A stretch of DNA of 64,000 nt from an uncultured Lachnospiraceae bacterium (GCA_944376125.1 CALWBQ010000039.1:1-64000); one strand, 5' to 3'. Shown: positions 34,049-43,461, counted from the first letter of the stretch. The notes: generated by a model from the letters alone, not told the origin. A program made the numbers and translations.

Positions 34049-35206
34049 ATGGCTCAAAAACAGAATATTCATCTGATGTATGCCATCGCCTTGCTTCAGG
34101 GCATGGTATTCTACAGCCCCGTGGCCGCTCTGTACCGCCAGGACGCAGGCATCACCTTTTTTCAAATCACCCTGATCGAGAGCATTTCCATGGCTCTGAC
34201 CATAATTCTGGAATTCCCTATGGGACTTATTGCCGATAAAATTGGCTATCAAAAAATGATCAGCCTCAGCTGCACCCTCTTCTTGTTCTCCAAGATAATA
34301 TTCTGGAGAGCCGACAGCTTTCAGGACTTTCTTGCTGAAAGGCTGATCCTGAGCGCTGTCACTGCAGGTCTGTCAGGAGTAGATTCCGCTTTTCTCTATC
34401 TCTCCTGCAGGAAGGGAGAATCCCAGAAAGTATTCGGAATTTATGGCAATCTGACCATCTTGGGGATGATGGCGGCAGCCGGTGTTTACGCAGTCTTCAT
34501 CGGCGAGAATTACCGATTGGCCGGATTTCTGACCGTCCTGACCTATGGGATCGCCGCCCTGCTTTCCTTTGGTCTGAAGGAACCTGCCCGACGGTATGGC
34601 ACAGATGGCGCTCATCCGACAGCCGTCTCAGCGCACCGCTCTTTCCTCTCTTTTAAGTTCATCAGCCCTGGACTGCTATCCCTCGTCATAGCAGCTGGCC
34701 TCCTGAATGAAGTCCATCAGACCATCACTGTTTTTTTGAATCAGCTGCAGTATGAAAAACTGGGGATGTCCGGCAGCCATATCGCCCTGGCATATATAGG
34801 GATGACTGCTTTGGGACTTTCCGGCATTTTTTCAGACCGGCTGACAAAATGGCTGGGAAACAGGACTGCGGGGTCCACGCTCCTCCTTCTCGCCTGCATT
34901 GCCTGCCTGGTTCTCACCTTGACCGGAAATGCGGCTCTGGCAGTGGCCGCTGTATTTCTGCTGCAAATCGCATACAGTCTTTTCCAGCCCCTCCAGCTGG
35001 AGCTCCAGAACCAGCTGGCAACAGACCGCAGCCGCGCTGCAGTTCTCAGTCTTAACGCTGCCCTCATGGATGTCATCGCAGTATTTACAAATCTGATCTT
35101 TGGCCGCGCCGCTGAATACCGCCTGGATGCCGCTCTGGGGTTAGCCTGTATCTTCTGCGGATGCGGATTTCTCCTGTACAGGCTGACAGACGGAGAATCG
35201 TCTTAA
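34049..35206 (+). CDS. MFS transporter
   Basis: A 385-residue major facilitator with about 12 membrane segments. The loop between segments 2 and 3 carries EFPMGLIADKIGYQKM, the MFS G-x-x-x-D-x-x-G-x-x signature, with a degenerate repeat (LSGIFSDRLTKWLGNR) in the second half. The cargo is unknown; drug or peptide efflux is typical for this branch. The start at 34049 follows AGAAAGGATG. The frame is open 64 codons further upstream through the tRNA terminator, so that extension is not coding. Its stop overlaps the convergent small SOS gene by 4 nt. Confidence 0.88.
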   Translation: MAQKQNIHLMYAIALLQGMVFYSPVAALYRQDAGITFFQITLIESISMALTIILEFPMGLIADKIGYQKMISLSCTLFLFSKIIFWRADSFQDFLAERLILSAVTAGLSGVDSAFLYLSCRKGESQKVFGIYGNLTILGMMAAAGVYAVFIGENYRLAGFLTVLTYGIAALLSFGLKEPARRYGTDGAHPTAVSAHRSFLSFKFISPGLLSLVIAAGLLNEVHQTITVFLNQLQYEKLGMSGSHIALAYIGMTALGLSGIFSDRLTKWLGNRTAGSTLLLLACIACLVLTLTGNAALAVAAVFLLQIAYSLFQPLQLELQNQLATDRSRAAVLSLNAALMDVIAVFTNLIFGRAAEYRLDAALGLACIFCGCGFLLYRLTDGESS

Positions 35207-35445
35207 CACACAGCTACTGCCTCTGAGCGGCAGTCTGGCAGTGGAATATTATTATAATAGCCGTCCTCCTCCCCGTCAGCCTGACAGGCCCGATTCCAGA
35301 TACTCAGTGCCGCCTGCACCGTAATCTCCAGGCCGTGGTAATAATAGAGACTGGCGCTGGTGTGAGTTACAACATCTTCAATCAGCAGTCTGGCATCTTC
35401 ATTTTCAAATACGACTTCATTTAAATTACTTTTTGTGATCTTCAT
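35203..35445 (-). CDS. Small conserved-looking protein under LexA control
   Basis: An 80-residue soluble protein I do not recognise. It starts MKITKSNLNEVVFENEDARL and has a central amphipathic helix (ITVQAALSIWNRACQ) and an acidic, Tyr/Asn-rich stretch (ADGEEDGYYNNIPLPD) before a short tail. There is no membrane segment and no LysM domain, so it is not a YneA/SosA-type division inhibitor. The start at 35445 is set by AAGGAGG nine nt upstream. The promoter is a textbook sigma-A site with one perfect and one near-perfect LexA box, which makes SOS induction very likely. The function could be a checkpoint, a repair cofactor or a toxin. Confidence 0.75.
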   Translation of the reverse strand: MKITKSNLNEVVFENEDARLLIEDVVTHTSASLYYYHGLEITVQAALSIWNRACQADGEEDGYYNNIPLPDCRSEAVAVC

Positions 35446-35473
35446 GCACAGCGCCTCCTTTTTGCCCTTAATC

Positions 35474-35487
35474 CGAACAAACGTTCT
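35474..35487. promoter_or_regulatory. LexA (SOS) box, 13/14 match
   Basis: CGAACAAACGTTCT matches the Firmicutes LexA consensus CGAACRNRYGTTYG except for the last base. It lies just downstream of the -10 box of the small SOS gene. Confidence 0.8.
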
Positions 35488-35493
35488 AACTAT

Positions 35494-35522
35494 ACTATAC
35501 AAACATTTGTTCGATTTGTCAA
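35494..35522 (-). promoter_or_regulatory. Promoter of the small SOS gene, with perfect LexA box in the spacer
   Basis: On the minus strand TTGACA (35517-35522), 17-nt spacer, TATAGT (35494-35499). The spacer holds CGAACAAATGTTTG (35500-35513), a 14/14 LexA match, so repressor would block RNA polymerase directly. Confidence 0.88.
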
Positions 35523-35587
35523 GCGTAAAGCAGTCTGCTTATGAAACTCTATGCGGGGCGCGGTTTGCTGCACAGTCCTTATGATAC

Positions 35588-35621
35588 AAAAAAGCCGCAT
35601 CAGCAATTTCTAATGCGGCTT
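35588..35621 (-). terminator. Terminator of radA and the clpC operon
   Basis: GCCGCAT-N-ATGCGGC hairpin followed on the minus strand by TTTTTTG, about 80 nt past the radA stop. Confidence 0.85.
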
Positions 35622-35700
35622 CCCTGCCTTACTTGTCTAATAAATATATACACTGTTCCGGCAGCCGGGCCGGAGAATTCCTCTCAATCAGATCCTGCTG

Positions 35701-37107
35701 TCACTGCAGATATCCGATCGCTTCCTTCACATTGCTCACTCCGATGAGACGGATGGAATCGTCTGTCTTCATCCGATCCAGGCAGGTCTTGGGAAGAATA
35801 CAAGTTGAGAATCCCATCTTCACCGCTTCTCTCACCCTCTGCTCCGCCATGGTGACGGCCCGGACTTCCCCAGAGAGGCCCACCTCCCCGAACAGAACTA
35901 CGCCTGGATCCACTGGTCGGTCTTTGTAGCTGGACATCAGGGCCATCACTATGGCCAGATCCAGAGCCGGTTCATTCATGCGAATCCCTCCGGCAATGTT
36001 GACGTAAGCATCAAACCGAGCCAGATCGTATCGGCACCGCTTTTCCAGAACAGCCATCAACAGGTTGACTCGGTTGTAATCCGTTCCCGCCGCCGTCCTT
36101 CTGGGCATTCCAAAGCTGGTCTCTGTCACCAGGGCCTGAACCTCCAAAAGGATGGGCCGGGTTCCCTCTATAGAGCAGGCAACCACAGCACCTGACGCGT
36201 TTTCCGGTCTTCCCGAAAGCATATATTCTGATGGGTTTTCCACCTCCGCAAGGCCCTGCTCGCCCATCTCAAATACGCCGATCTCATTGGTAGATCCAAA
36301 ACGGTTTTTTACGCCCCGCAGAATCCGGTAGGCGGCATGGCGGTCCCCCTCAAAATACAGAACCGTATCTACCATATGCTCTAAAACCCGGGGGCCCGCC
36401 ACAACCCCCTCTTTGGTGACATGTCCCACAACAAATATCATGGTCCCCAGCCCCTTTGCAATCTGCATCAAAAGACTGGTTGACTCACGCACTTGGCTGA
36501 CACTGCCAGGTGCTGACTCAACCTCCTCGCAGAACATAGTCTGGATGGAATCGATGACAGCAATCTCCGGCTTATCCCGCTTTATGATCTCCTCTATCGT
36601 CCCCAGATTTGTCTCACACAGAAAGCGCAGATCCCCGGCAACTTCCCCGATGCGGGCTGCCCTCAGTTTGATCTGCTTTAGGGACTCCTCCCCAGAAATG
36701 TAAAGAACCCTGCGGCCGCTGTTTGCCAGATTGCGGCACACCTGCAGCAGCAGGGTCGACTTTCCGATACCGGGATCCCCGCCGACCAGAACCAGAGAAC
36801 CGCCGACGATCCCGCCGCCCAGCACGCGATCCAATTCCGGGAAACCGGTTGGGATCCGGTCATCTTCCTCCACAGAAATCTCTGATAAAAGTGCCGGCCG
36901 AATTTTCTCAATCCCCCGGCCGCTTCCTTCCGAATAGCCGGATAAACTGCGGGAAGCCGAAGGGCCAAGGCCCCTCGGCTTCTTTTTTTCAACCGGCTCT
37001 TCCACGAACGTATTCCACTCTCTGCAGGCAGGACACTGACCCATCCATTTGGACGACTCGTATCCGCACTCTTTGCAGAAAAATGCAGTTGATCTCGCTT
37101 TTGCCAT
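35701..37107 (-). CDS. radA: DNA repair protein RadA
   Basis: A 468-residue RadA/Sms, a RecA-like ATPase promoting branch migration in recombinational repair. In order: an N-terminal zinc finger (CKECGYESSKWMGQCPAC), Walker A GGDPGIGKSTLL near residue 100, the RadA-specific KNRFGSTNEIG motif in the middle, and a C-terminal Lon-like domain (AGGIRMNEPALDLAIVMALM). It starts 3 nt after the conserved hypothetical gene and is the last gene of the clpC operon, as in Bacillus. Confidence 0.97.
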   Translation of the reverse strand: MAKARSTAFFCKECGYESSKWMGQCPACREWNTFVEEPVEKKKPRGLGPSASRSLSGYSEGSGRGIEKIRPALLSEISVEEDDRIPTGFPELDRVLGGGIVGGSLVLVGGDPGIGKSTLLLQVCRNLANSGRRVLYISGEESLKQIKLRAARIGEVAGDLRFLCETNLGTIEEIIKRDKPEIAVIDSIQTMFCEEVESAPGSVSQVRESTSLLMQIAKGLGTMIFVVGHVTKEGVVAGPRVLEHMVDTVLYFEGDRHAAYRILRGVKNRFGSTNEIGVFEMGEQGLAEVENPSEYMLSGRPENASGAVVACSIEGTRPILLEVQALVTETSFGMPRRTAAGTDYNRVNLLMAVLEKRCRYDLARFDAYVNIAGGIRMNEPALDLAIVMALMSSYKDRPVDPGVVLFGEVGLSGEVRAVTMAEQRVREAVKMGFSTCILPKTCLDRMKTDDSIRLIGVSNVKEAIGYLQ

Positions 37108-37110
37108 ATG

Positions 37111-37521
37111 CTATCTCTTCTCCACACGGATATCCGCGGCTGTCCCCTCGTTCAGCTCCACACTGACTACCAGCTTGCCGCTCATATTTGTTGTCATCCC
37201 GCCTACAGAGATGCCATCCACAAACACTTCGTACTCGGTGTCATCCTCCAGCTGAATGGTAAGCTGGGCATCCCGGTCTCCTTTTACCTGGCAGGTACAT
37301 CCCCGCCCTGTCACATTTAGGTGCTCAACTGCGGTTCCCGGCACTGACTCATAAACGAACATGCCATTGCGCTCCAGTTTGGTAATGTCGCAGCAAGTTT
37401 TTACTTTATATAAATCGCCCTGATGTTCAAAATTATCCAGTTTTTGCTTGGAAGGCAATTTGTAATCTCCAAAACTGATCGTTCCGTCAGCCTCGCTGCG
37501 GATTAATACATTCTCCGGCAT
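37111..37521 (-). CDS. Conserved hypothetical protein between clpC and radA
   Basis: A 136-residue protein I recognise as a Lachnospiraceae family found beside radA and sometimes labelled endosialidase-like. Nothing in it supports glycosidase activity: there is no signal peptide and no catalytic signature. The first half has YKVKTCCDITKLERNGMFVYESVPG, the second is a beta-rich small domain (LTIQLEDDTEYEVFVDG, then GKLVVSVELNEG). AGGAGG precedes the ATG by seven nt. It has an extended -10 promoter candidate of its own, 50 nt upstream, and runs into radA. Confidence 0.75.
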   Translation of the reverse strand: MPENVLIRSEADGTISFGDYKLPSKQKLDNFEHQGDLYKVKTCCDITKLERNGMFVYESVPGTAVEHLNVTGRGCTCQVKGDRDAQLTIQLEDDTEYEVFVDGISVGGMTTNMSGKLVVSVELNEGTAADIRVEKR

Positions 37522-37571
37522 CTATTTATCCTCCTGGTATATGGTATGGTATAAAATTCATTTCGGAGTCT

Positions 37572-37577
37572 ATTATA
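37572..37577 (-). promoter_or_regulatory. Extended -10 promoter candidate before the hypothetical-radA pair
   Basis: TGATATAAT on the minus strand (TGnTATAAT form) in the 76-nt gap after clpC, with no good -35. It may let radA be transcribed apart from the stress operon. Confidence 0.4.
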
Positions 37578-37597
37578 TCATCTTTCGATTCAAATAT

Positions 37598-40057
37598 CTA
37601 GCAATTTAACGGAACCTTCAGAGAAAACTCAAGTCCATCCCCGGCAGCTTTTACCTCTACCTCATCGCCCACTTTCACAGTTCCGTCCAGAACCGCTTCG
37701 GCCAGCTTATCTTCCAACAGGTTTTGGATTGTCCTGCGGAGCGGCCGTGCTCCATATTTCTCGTCATAGCCTTTCTCCACCAGCAGGTCTTTTGCCTCCG
37801 GAGTTACATCCAAAGTAATAGCCATCTGCTCCTTTGCCCTGGCGGTTATTGACCGCAGCATAATGGAGACAATCTCCTTCATATGCTCTTTAGTCAGCTG
37901 ATGGAATACGATAATATCATCGATTCTGTTGAGAAATTCCGGCTTAAACAGGCGTTTCACCTCGTCCATGACCCGGCCTTTCATAAAATTATAACTTTCC
38001 TTCTCATCGCTCGCAGAAGCAAAGCCCAGTCTCTTCGGGGAGACAATGTTCTCCGCACCCGCATTGGAGGTCATAATAATAATGGTATTTTTGAAATCAA
38101 TCTTCCGCCCCTGGGCGTCCGTAATATGTCCGTCGTCCAAAACCTGCAGAAGGATGTTAAATACATCGGGATGAGCCTTCTCCACCTCATCAAAAAGGAT
38201 GACAGAATACGGATTTCTCCGAACCTTCTCGCTGAGCTGGCCGCCCTCCTCATAGCCGACATAGCCTGGCGGTGAGCCAATCATTTTAGAGACACTGTGT
38301 TTCTCCATGTACTCTGACATGTCAACCCGAATCAAGGCATTCTCTGTCCCGAACATGGCTTCCGCCAGTGCCTTGGACAGCTCCGTCTTGCCTACGCCGG
38401 TTGGCCCCAGGAAAAGGAACGAACCGATAGGTCTCTTGGGATCCTTCAATCCCACACGGCCTCTCCGGATCGCCTTCGCCACGGAAGTAACCGCCTCCTC
38501 CTGGCCGACCACTCTCTCGTGGAGGATGGACTCCAGCTTCTTCAGCCTCTCCGACTCCTCTTCCTCTAACTTTCGCACCGGGATCTTAGTCCATTCGGCC
38601 ACGACATCGGCCACTTCATTCTCATCCACTACCATAGGCTTGCTGCTGCGCTCTTTCTGCCATTTCGTGCGGATTTTTTCTATCTTTTCCCGCTTCTTCT
38701 CCTGCTTCTTTTTGATGTCACCAGCCTTTTCGTAAGCCTCTGTCCGGATAGCATTCTCCTTCTGCTTCTCCAAGGCAGCAATATCCTCTTCCAGATCTTT
38801 GATTTCTGACGGTTCTTTGAAACCTGAAAGGCGCACCTTGGATGCCGCCTCATCGATCAGGTCAATGGCCTTATCCGGCAGATACCGGTCGTTGATATAC
38901 CGGGCAGACAGCTTTACTGCCGCCTCCAGGGCATCATCTGTGATAGTAACCTTGTGATGTTCTTCGTAGCGGGGTCTCAGGCCCTTTAAAATCTCCACAG
39001 CCTCGCTCTCCGTAGGCTCGTCCACTGTGACAGGCTGGAACCTTCGCTCGAGGGCCGCATCCTTCTCAATGTATTTGCGGTATTCTTCAAGGGTAGTCGC
39101 GCCGATCAGCTGCAGCTCGCCCCTGGCCAGCGATGGTTTTAAGATATTGGATGCGTCCAGGGCGCCTTCCGCCCCTCCGGCTCCGATGATAGTGTGAATC
39201 TCGTCGATAAAGAGCAGGACATTGCCGTCCTGGATCACTTCTGAGATTACTTTTTTAATTCTCTCCTCAAATTCTCCGCGGTATTTGGATCCTGCCACCA
39301 TACCGGAGAGGTCCAGGGTCACAACGCGTTTCTGCGCAATTGTTTCCGGAACCTCGCCAGAGGCAATGAGCTGAGCCAGCCCTTCCACCACTGCAGTTTT
39401 TCCTACCCCTGGTTCTCCGATGAGGCATGGATTGTTTTTGGTCCTCCGGCTCAAAATCTGAACCACTCTCTGCATCTCTGTCTGACGTCCGATAACCGGA
39501 TCCAGCTTTCCTTCCCTTGCAAGGGCAGTCAAATCGCGGCTGTAGGCATCCAGAGTGGGGGTCTCCTTCTTTCCTCTGGACTTTCCGCTCATAGCATCCT
39601 CCCTGGTGGACTGGGGAGCATCCTCCCCCATCGCCACCAGGAGATCAATATTTAATTTCTGGACGCTGATTCCCATGGTATTTAACAGCCGGGCTGCCAC
39701 ACAGTCGCCCTCCCGGATCATTGCTAAAAGCAGATGTTCCGTTCCGATGAGAGGTGCCTTGAAGCGGATAGCCTCGCGGTAACTGTTCTCAATCACCCGG
39801 CGGGCACTGGGGGTATACCCCTCCTGCTCCGCCAAGCCTACTGTATTGTCCGGGGCGATCAGCTGGCTGATCAGTTCCATAACTTTGCTCTCTTCCACCC
39901 CGTTTTCTTTTAACACTCTGGCTGCGACTCCGCTTCCCTCGCGGATCAAGCCCAGAAGCAGATGCTCGGTCCCCACATAGCTGCGGCCCAGCTCCTGCGC
40001 GGCATCCACAGACAGATGAATGGCTTCCTTTGCTTTCGCAGTAAAACGATCCGTCAT
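37598..40057 (-). CDS. clpC: ATP-dependent Clp protease ATP-binding subunit ClpC
   Basis: An 819-residue Hsp100 unfoldase that feeds substrates to ClpP. In order: two N-terminal Clp repeats ([13 protein letters not shown] and [13 protein letters not shown]), AAA-1 with [15 protein letters not shown] (about 210), a coiled-coil middle domain ([13 protein letters not shown]) with a UVR-like segment, AAA-2 with [19 protein letters not shown] (about 550), and a C-terminal D2-small domain. The Lys-rich UVR-like middle region is the ClpC hallmark. It works with McsA and McsB encoded just upstream: McsB phosphorylates arginines to mark substrates for ClpC. Confidence 0.96.
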   Translation of the reverse strand: MTDRFTAKAKEAIHLSVDAAQELGRSYVGTEHLLLGLIREGSGVAARVLKENGVEESKVMELISQLIAPDNTVGLAEQEGYTPSARRVIENSYREAIRFKAPLIGTEHLLLAMIREGDCVAARLLNTMGISVQKLNIDLLVAMGEDAPQSTREDAMSGKSRGKKETPTLDAYSRDLTALAREGKLDPVIGRQTEMQRVVQILSRRTKNNPCLIGEPGVGKTAVVEGLAQLIASGEVPETIAQKRVVTLDLSGMVAGSKYRGEFEERIKKVISEVIQDGNVLLFIDEIHTIIGAGGAEGALDASNILKPSLARGELQLIGATTLEEYRKYIEKDAALERRFQPVTVDEPTESEAVEILKGLRPRYEEHHKVTITDDALEAAVKLSARYINDRYLPDKAIDLIDEAASKVRLSGFKEPSEIKDLEEDIAALEKQKENAIRTEAYEKAGDIKKKQEKKREKIEKIRTKWQKERSSKPMVVDENEVADVVAEWTKIPVRKLEEEESERLKKLESILHERVVGQEEAVTSVAKAIRRGRVGLKDPKRPIGSFLFLGPTGVGKTELSKALAEAMFGTENALIRVDMSEYMEKHSVSKMIGSPPGYVGYEEGGQLSEKVRRNPYSVILFDEVEKAHPDVFNILLQVLDDGHITDAQGRKIDFKNTIIIMTSNAGAENIVSPKRLGFASASDEKESYNFMKGRVMDEVKRLFKPEFLNRIDDIIVFHQLTKEHMKEIVSIMLRSITARAKEQMAITLDVTPEAKDLLVEKGYDEKYGARPLRRTIQNLLEDKLAEAVLDGTVKVGDEVEVKAAGDGLEFSLKVPLNC

Positions 40058-40091
40058 ATATTAAGTCCTCCTAAATGTCCTAATTCGTATT

Positions 40092-41138
40092 TTAACTGAT
40101 CTGCTCTCGTAAAAGAGGCAGTTCTCTTCTCAGATAAGCGGCTCTGGCTACATCCAGCTCCTCCTGATTCAGAGGCTTGCTGGAGAGTTTCTGAAGGTTG
40201 GCCGTCTGAATTCCCAGCATCAGCCGATAAACCGAGCAAGGCTCCTCCGTCCGAATCAGCCTGTCAGCCATCCCGGCCATCAGTTGGGACAGGAAAATCA
40301 TAGCGTCCTTTCTGGTCAGCCGTCTGGCATACTTCAGGATGCCATAGGACTTGTAAGCCTCGTCCTCCCGCTCCAGCCTGTGATTTTCCAGAGCCATTCT
40401 CCGCACCTTTCTTTCCTGTGCATCCAGCTGCCTGGCGATTTTCGTCACCAGCTCAACGATCTCTTTTTCACTCTGGCCCAGGGTTTTCTGGTTGGCTACC
40501 TCATAGAGAGCCCCGTAATTTTCAGAGCCTTCTCCGTAAACACCGCGGATGGTGACGCCGAAACGGCTCAGCTCCGCCAGCATATTGGAAAACTTCTTTC
40601 CCATGGACAGGGTGGGCAGATGCAAAATAGCACAGGCCCGCAGTCCCGTCCCTGTATTGGTGGGATAAGATGTCAGATATCCGTACTTTTCATCAAACGC
40701 ATAGGGAAATCTGGCATTGATATAATCGTCCAGGCGGTCGGCTCTCTGCCACAGTTCTTCCAGATGAAGCCCTGGAGCCAGGATCTGAAGCCGGATATGG
40801 TCATCTCCGTTTAAGACAATGCTGGTTGCCTCGTCCTCTGACAAAATAATGCCCACCGGACTCTTTTTGGCCACCGTTCCGGAATTCAAAATCCGCCGTT
40901 CTCTCAATGCCTGGCGATCCAGATCCTTCAGGTCGTTCAGCAGGGCATATTCATAGGTTCTGCCGTCATCCTGGGTCAGATCCTTCAGGCCAAATTCCAG
41001 GCGTTTCACCAGATCCAGCCCCTCCTCGTCCGAGAGCTTTTGAGGGAACATATGCCCATCCCAGTTCCTAGCCAGACGAATCCGGCTGTATACAATATTT
41101 CCAGAGGAAGTTTCTGCTTTTTCAAACCATCTAAGCAT
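40092..41138 (-). CDS. mcsB: Protein arginine kinase McsB
   Basis: A 348-residue ATP:guanido phosphotransferase-fold kinase that phosphorylates protein arginine residues for ClpCP degradation. Visible features are VYSRIRLARNWDGHMFP near 16-32, LNDLKDLDRQALRERRILN, the nucleotide-site stretch SEDEATSIVLNGDDHIRLQ, and YLTSYPTNTGTGLRACAILH with the catalytic-loop region (about 154-172). It overlaps mcsA by 8 nt, so translation is coupled. Confidence 0.95.
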   Translation of the reverse strand: MLRWFEKAETSSGNIVYSRIRLARNWDGHMFPQKLSDEEGLDLVKRLEFGLKDLTQDDGRTYEYALLNDLKDLDRQALRERRILNSGTVAKKSPVGIILSEDEATSIVLNGDDHIRLQILAPGLHLEELWQRADRLDDYINARFPYAFDEKYGYLTSYPTNTGTGLRACAILHLPTLSMGKKFSNMLAELSRFGVTIRGVYGEGSENYGALYEVANQKTLGQSEKEIVELVTKIARQLDAQERKVRRMALENHRLEREDEAYKSYGILKYARRLTRKDAMIFLSQLMAGMADRLIRTEEPCSVYRLMLGIQTANLQKLSSKPLNQEELDVARAAYLRRELPLLREQIS

Positions 41139-41697
41139 CCTGATTCTCCTCCTTCTCTAATTCTCTGATCTCGTCCCGGTATTTTGCCGCCTGCTCGTAT
41201 TCCTCCTCAGCGATGGCGGTGGACAGCTTTGCTTTCAAAAGCTCAATCTGTTCCTTCGCTGTCCTTCTGGACGGCTCCTCATCTTTCTCTAGGACAGCCG
41301 ATGCCGGCTGCATTTTCTGATATTTTGGGCGTTTTCCCACGTGAGCATCGCCCCCCTGGAGCTTTTTAATATTGTCGCTCATCAGAAGGTCGAACACACT
41401 GTAGCAGTCCGAGCATCCAAACCGGCTGTTCTTAACAAATTCTTCGTAGCTGGTTCCGCAGGTAGGGCAGACCACCTGAGCCAGCTTATCCTCCTGCTGT
41501 TCTTCCTCCTCGCCGACCCCCAAAAGGCCGGAAAGCAGTTTCCCCAGCGGGAACTCTCCATCAAAGATAGCAGAGTACCCTGTAAAATCCATTTCCCTGG
41601 CGCACTGGCTGCACAGATTGTGCTCCTTCTTTACGCCGTTGATAATTTCTGTATATTTAATATTCGCTTCCCGAATTCTGCATTTTTCACATAACAT
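41131..41697 (-). CDS. mcsA: McsA-like zinc-finger activator of McsB
   Basis: A 188-residue McsA: two zinc-finger regions (CEKCRIREA with CSQCAREM, then CPTCGTSYEEF with FGCSDCYSVF) followed by a C-terminal UVR motif (LKAKLSTAIAEEEYEQAAKY). McsA activates McsB and senses redox or metal stress. The start at 41697 is set by GGAGG seven nt upstream; the frame is open 26 codons further but without a ribosome site. It precedes mcsB and follows the GntR regulator by 46 nt. Confidence 0.93.
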   Translation of the reverse strand: MLCEKCRIREANIKYTEIINGVKKEHNLCSQCAREMDFTGYSAIFDGEFPLGKLLSGLLGVGEEEEQQEDKLAQVVCPTCGTSYEEFVKNSRFGCSDCYSVFDLLMSDNIKKLQGGDAHVGKRPKYQKMQPASAVLEKDEEPSRRTAKEQIELLKAKLSTAIAEEEYEQAAKYRDEIRELEKEENQDA

Positions 41698-41743
41698 CGT
41701 ATATCCTCCATTAGAATGATTTCCCTGCAGGAAAGCCTGAAAA

Positions 41744-42127
41744 CTACTCTTTCTCTTTCTTTGTAAAAGCATCAAATACCTGATCTAGTATGGAATGAGC
41801 CTCTTCTCTGGTGACATCCCGGCAGATTCCTCTGGCGACGACCTCTGCCATGCTTTGCCGCATCTCTTCCAGCGCCTGCATCTTATCCATATCCAGGCAG
41901 ATAAAGGCTCCTCTGCGGCGGTCCAGCTTTACAAAGCCCTCCTGCTTCAGCACAGCGTAGGCTTTATTAACTGTGTGCATATTAATTCCCACCAGATCCG
42001 CCATCTGCCGCACAGACGGAAGGGAATCCCCATCTCTCAGTGTCTCCGTGGCAATATCCATAATAATCCGGTTGCACAGCTGCAGATACAGCGCTTCATC
42101 ACTGCTAAAATCAATACTCCAATACAA
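41744..42127 (-). CDS. GntR family (YtrA type) repressor in the ctsR position
   Basis: A 127-residue YtrA-subfamily GntR protein: winged HTH (YLQLCNRIIMDIATETLRDGDSLPSVRQMADLVGINMHTV) and a short C-terminal dimerisation helix pair. The best start is TTG at 42127 (LYWSIDFSSD), because YtrA proteins begin with this strand and GATGGTGATAGC precedes it; the frame to 42229 runs through the promoter. An exact inverted repeat overlaps the -10 box, which fits autorepression. YtrA-type proteins usually control ABC transporter genes, yet the next genes here are mcsA-mcsB-clpC, where Bacillus has CtsR. Confidence 0.85.
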   Translation of the reverse strand: MYWSIDFSSDEALYLQLCNRIIMDIATETLRDGDSLPSVRQMADLVGINMHTVNKAYAVLKQEGFVKLDRRRGAFICLDMDKMQALEEMRQSMAEVVARGICRDVTREEAHSILDQVFDAFTKKEKE

Positions 42128-42151
42128 GCTATCACCATCTTTCGTTATATC

Positions 42152-42172
42152 TGTTATAGCAACACTATAACA
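42152..42172. promoter_or_regulatory. Inverted-repeat operator of the GntR-clpC operon
   Basis: TGTTATAG-CAACA-CTATAACA, a perfect 8-bp inverted repeat with a 5-nt centre that covers the -10 box. It fits the YtrA-type operator layout. Confidence 0.75.
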
Positions 42173-42192
42173 TATGGTTCTGAATCCGTCAA
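42164..42192 (-). promoter_or_regulatory. Promoter of the GntR-mcsA-mcsB-clpC operon
   Basis: On the minus strand TTGACG (42187-42192), 17-nt spacer, TATAGT (42164-42169). The -35 box overlaps the stop of the upstream GH18 gene. No CtsR heptad repeat (GGTCAAA-N3-GGTCAAA) is present. Confidence 0.8.
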
Positions 42193-43340
42193 GATGTAAA
42201 ATTTGCCTGGCGGATCCGAAACATCTCATCCATCATCAGCCAATTAGCTTTAAAGAAATTCATAAGCTGCCAGTAACCGGATCCCAGCAGACCAAATTCC
42301 TGGATCAAATCAAATTTCGCCTTTATACTCCGAATGTCCTCAAACCATACCTCATGTTGGATCCCATACTGCCAGTACCGGAAAAATGGCGACTGGGCTG
42401 TCTCATCAAATCGAATCTCCACACCAAAATCAATGGCAAGCTGAATCGCCTCCTTATTGCTGACTGTTCTGGCCCTAGTCGTCCCCCGCTCATAGGGAAG
42501 GGGCCAGTCGTAGCCGTAATTGGGGATTCCCAAAAGAATCTTTTCCGCCGAGATCTCAGACACAGCATATTCTACCACCCGTCTCACCATATTGAGCGGC
42601 GCCACAGCCATAGGCGGCCCCTGGCTGTATCCCCACTCGTAGGTCATCAGCATCACATGGTTGGCCGCCTCCCCAAGGAGACGGTAATCAATCCCTTCAT
42701 ATAAAAGTCCTCTCTGGTCAGCCGAGGTTTTGGGGGCCAGGGCAACGGAGACCGGATAGCCGAACAAGTTCATCACCTGAGTAGTCAGGCGCACAAAGGC
42801 GGCATAATTTTCCCGGTCTTCCGCAAGGACGTACTCAAAATCAATATCCAGGCCGGCAAACTGCCTCTCCTGCATCGTCCTCCCAATCTCCCAGATCAGC
42901 TTCTGCTGAGCTGACGGGTTTCTCACCAGAGCCGACACTAGATTGTTGTTAAACCGCCCGTCGGACCCAAGTGGTGTCAGCACCATAACTGGCCGCACTC
43001 CTGCCTTCCTGGATGTCTCGATCATCCACGCATCATCTGTCGCCGGATAAATCAGACTGCCCTCCGCCGTAAATCCGTAGGAAAAGACATTGATATCCGT
43101 CAAATACGGCAAGGTCTCCTCCAGAACCTTGGACTCGATAAAGGGATAGGCATAGCCTGTGCTGGTCAGTGTTGTCCTGTAAGGCCAGGGCACTGTCCCG
43201 CGAATATAGAGTGACTGGCCCACAGCCAGACGGTAGGGATAATCGATCTGGTTGTCCCGGATCAGGGTCTCCACCGGAATCCCGGCAGCCGCGGCGATGG
43301 CGTCTACATTGTCCCCTTCTTTTACCACATATATTACCAT
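42189..43340 (-). CDS. LysM-GH18 glycosidase, spore-cortex-hydrolase-like
   Basis: A 383-residue protein: one N-terminal LysM domain (VIYVVKEGDNVDAIAAAAG, about 1-46) and a GH18 chitinase-fold domain with the catalytic DxDxE-type sequence GLDIDFEYV (about residue 166). This is the SleL/YaaH layout of N-acetylglucosaminidases acting on spore peptidoglycan, and it suggests a spore former. There is no signal peptide, as in SleL. The start at 43340 follows AAAAGGAATG; the longer frame upstream is not used by the family. The gene ends inside the clpC operon promoter. Confidence 0.88.
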   Translation of the reverse strand: MVIYVVKEGDNVDAIAAAAGIPVETLIRDNQIDYPYRLAVGQSLYIRGTVPWPYRTTLTSTGYAYPFIESKVLEETLPYLTDINVFSYGFTAEGSLIYPATDDAWMIETSRKAGVRPVMVLTPLGSDGRFNNNLVSALVRNPSAQQKLIWEIGRTMQERQFAGLDIDFEYVLAEDRENYAAFVRLTTQVMNLFGYPVSVALAPKTSADQRGLLYEGIDYRLLGEAANHVMLMTYEWGYSQGPPMAVAPLNMVRRVVEYAVSEISAEKILLGIPNYGYDWPLPYERGTTRARTVSNKEAIQLAIDFGVEIRFDETAQSPFFRYWQYGIQHEVWFEDIRSIKAKFDLIQEFGLLGSGYWQLMNFFKANWLMMDEMFRIRQANFTS

Positions 43341-43461
43341 TTGATCATTCCTTTTCTGAACTGTCTTCTGCCGCTGCACGGCGAGACAGGTTATTTGATT
43401 TAATATATGTGAGAGGGGATGGAAAAAGAAGGGCGGAATTGTCAGGACTGCCGCACAACGT

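Noticed and set aside
37111..37521. Endosialidase
   Set aside because: I recall this label for the family, but the 136-residue cytosolic protein shows no glycosidase signature, so the name was not used.
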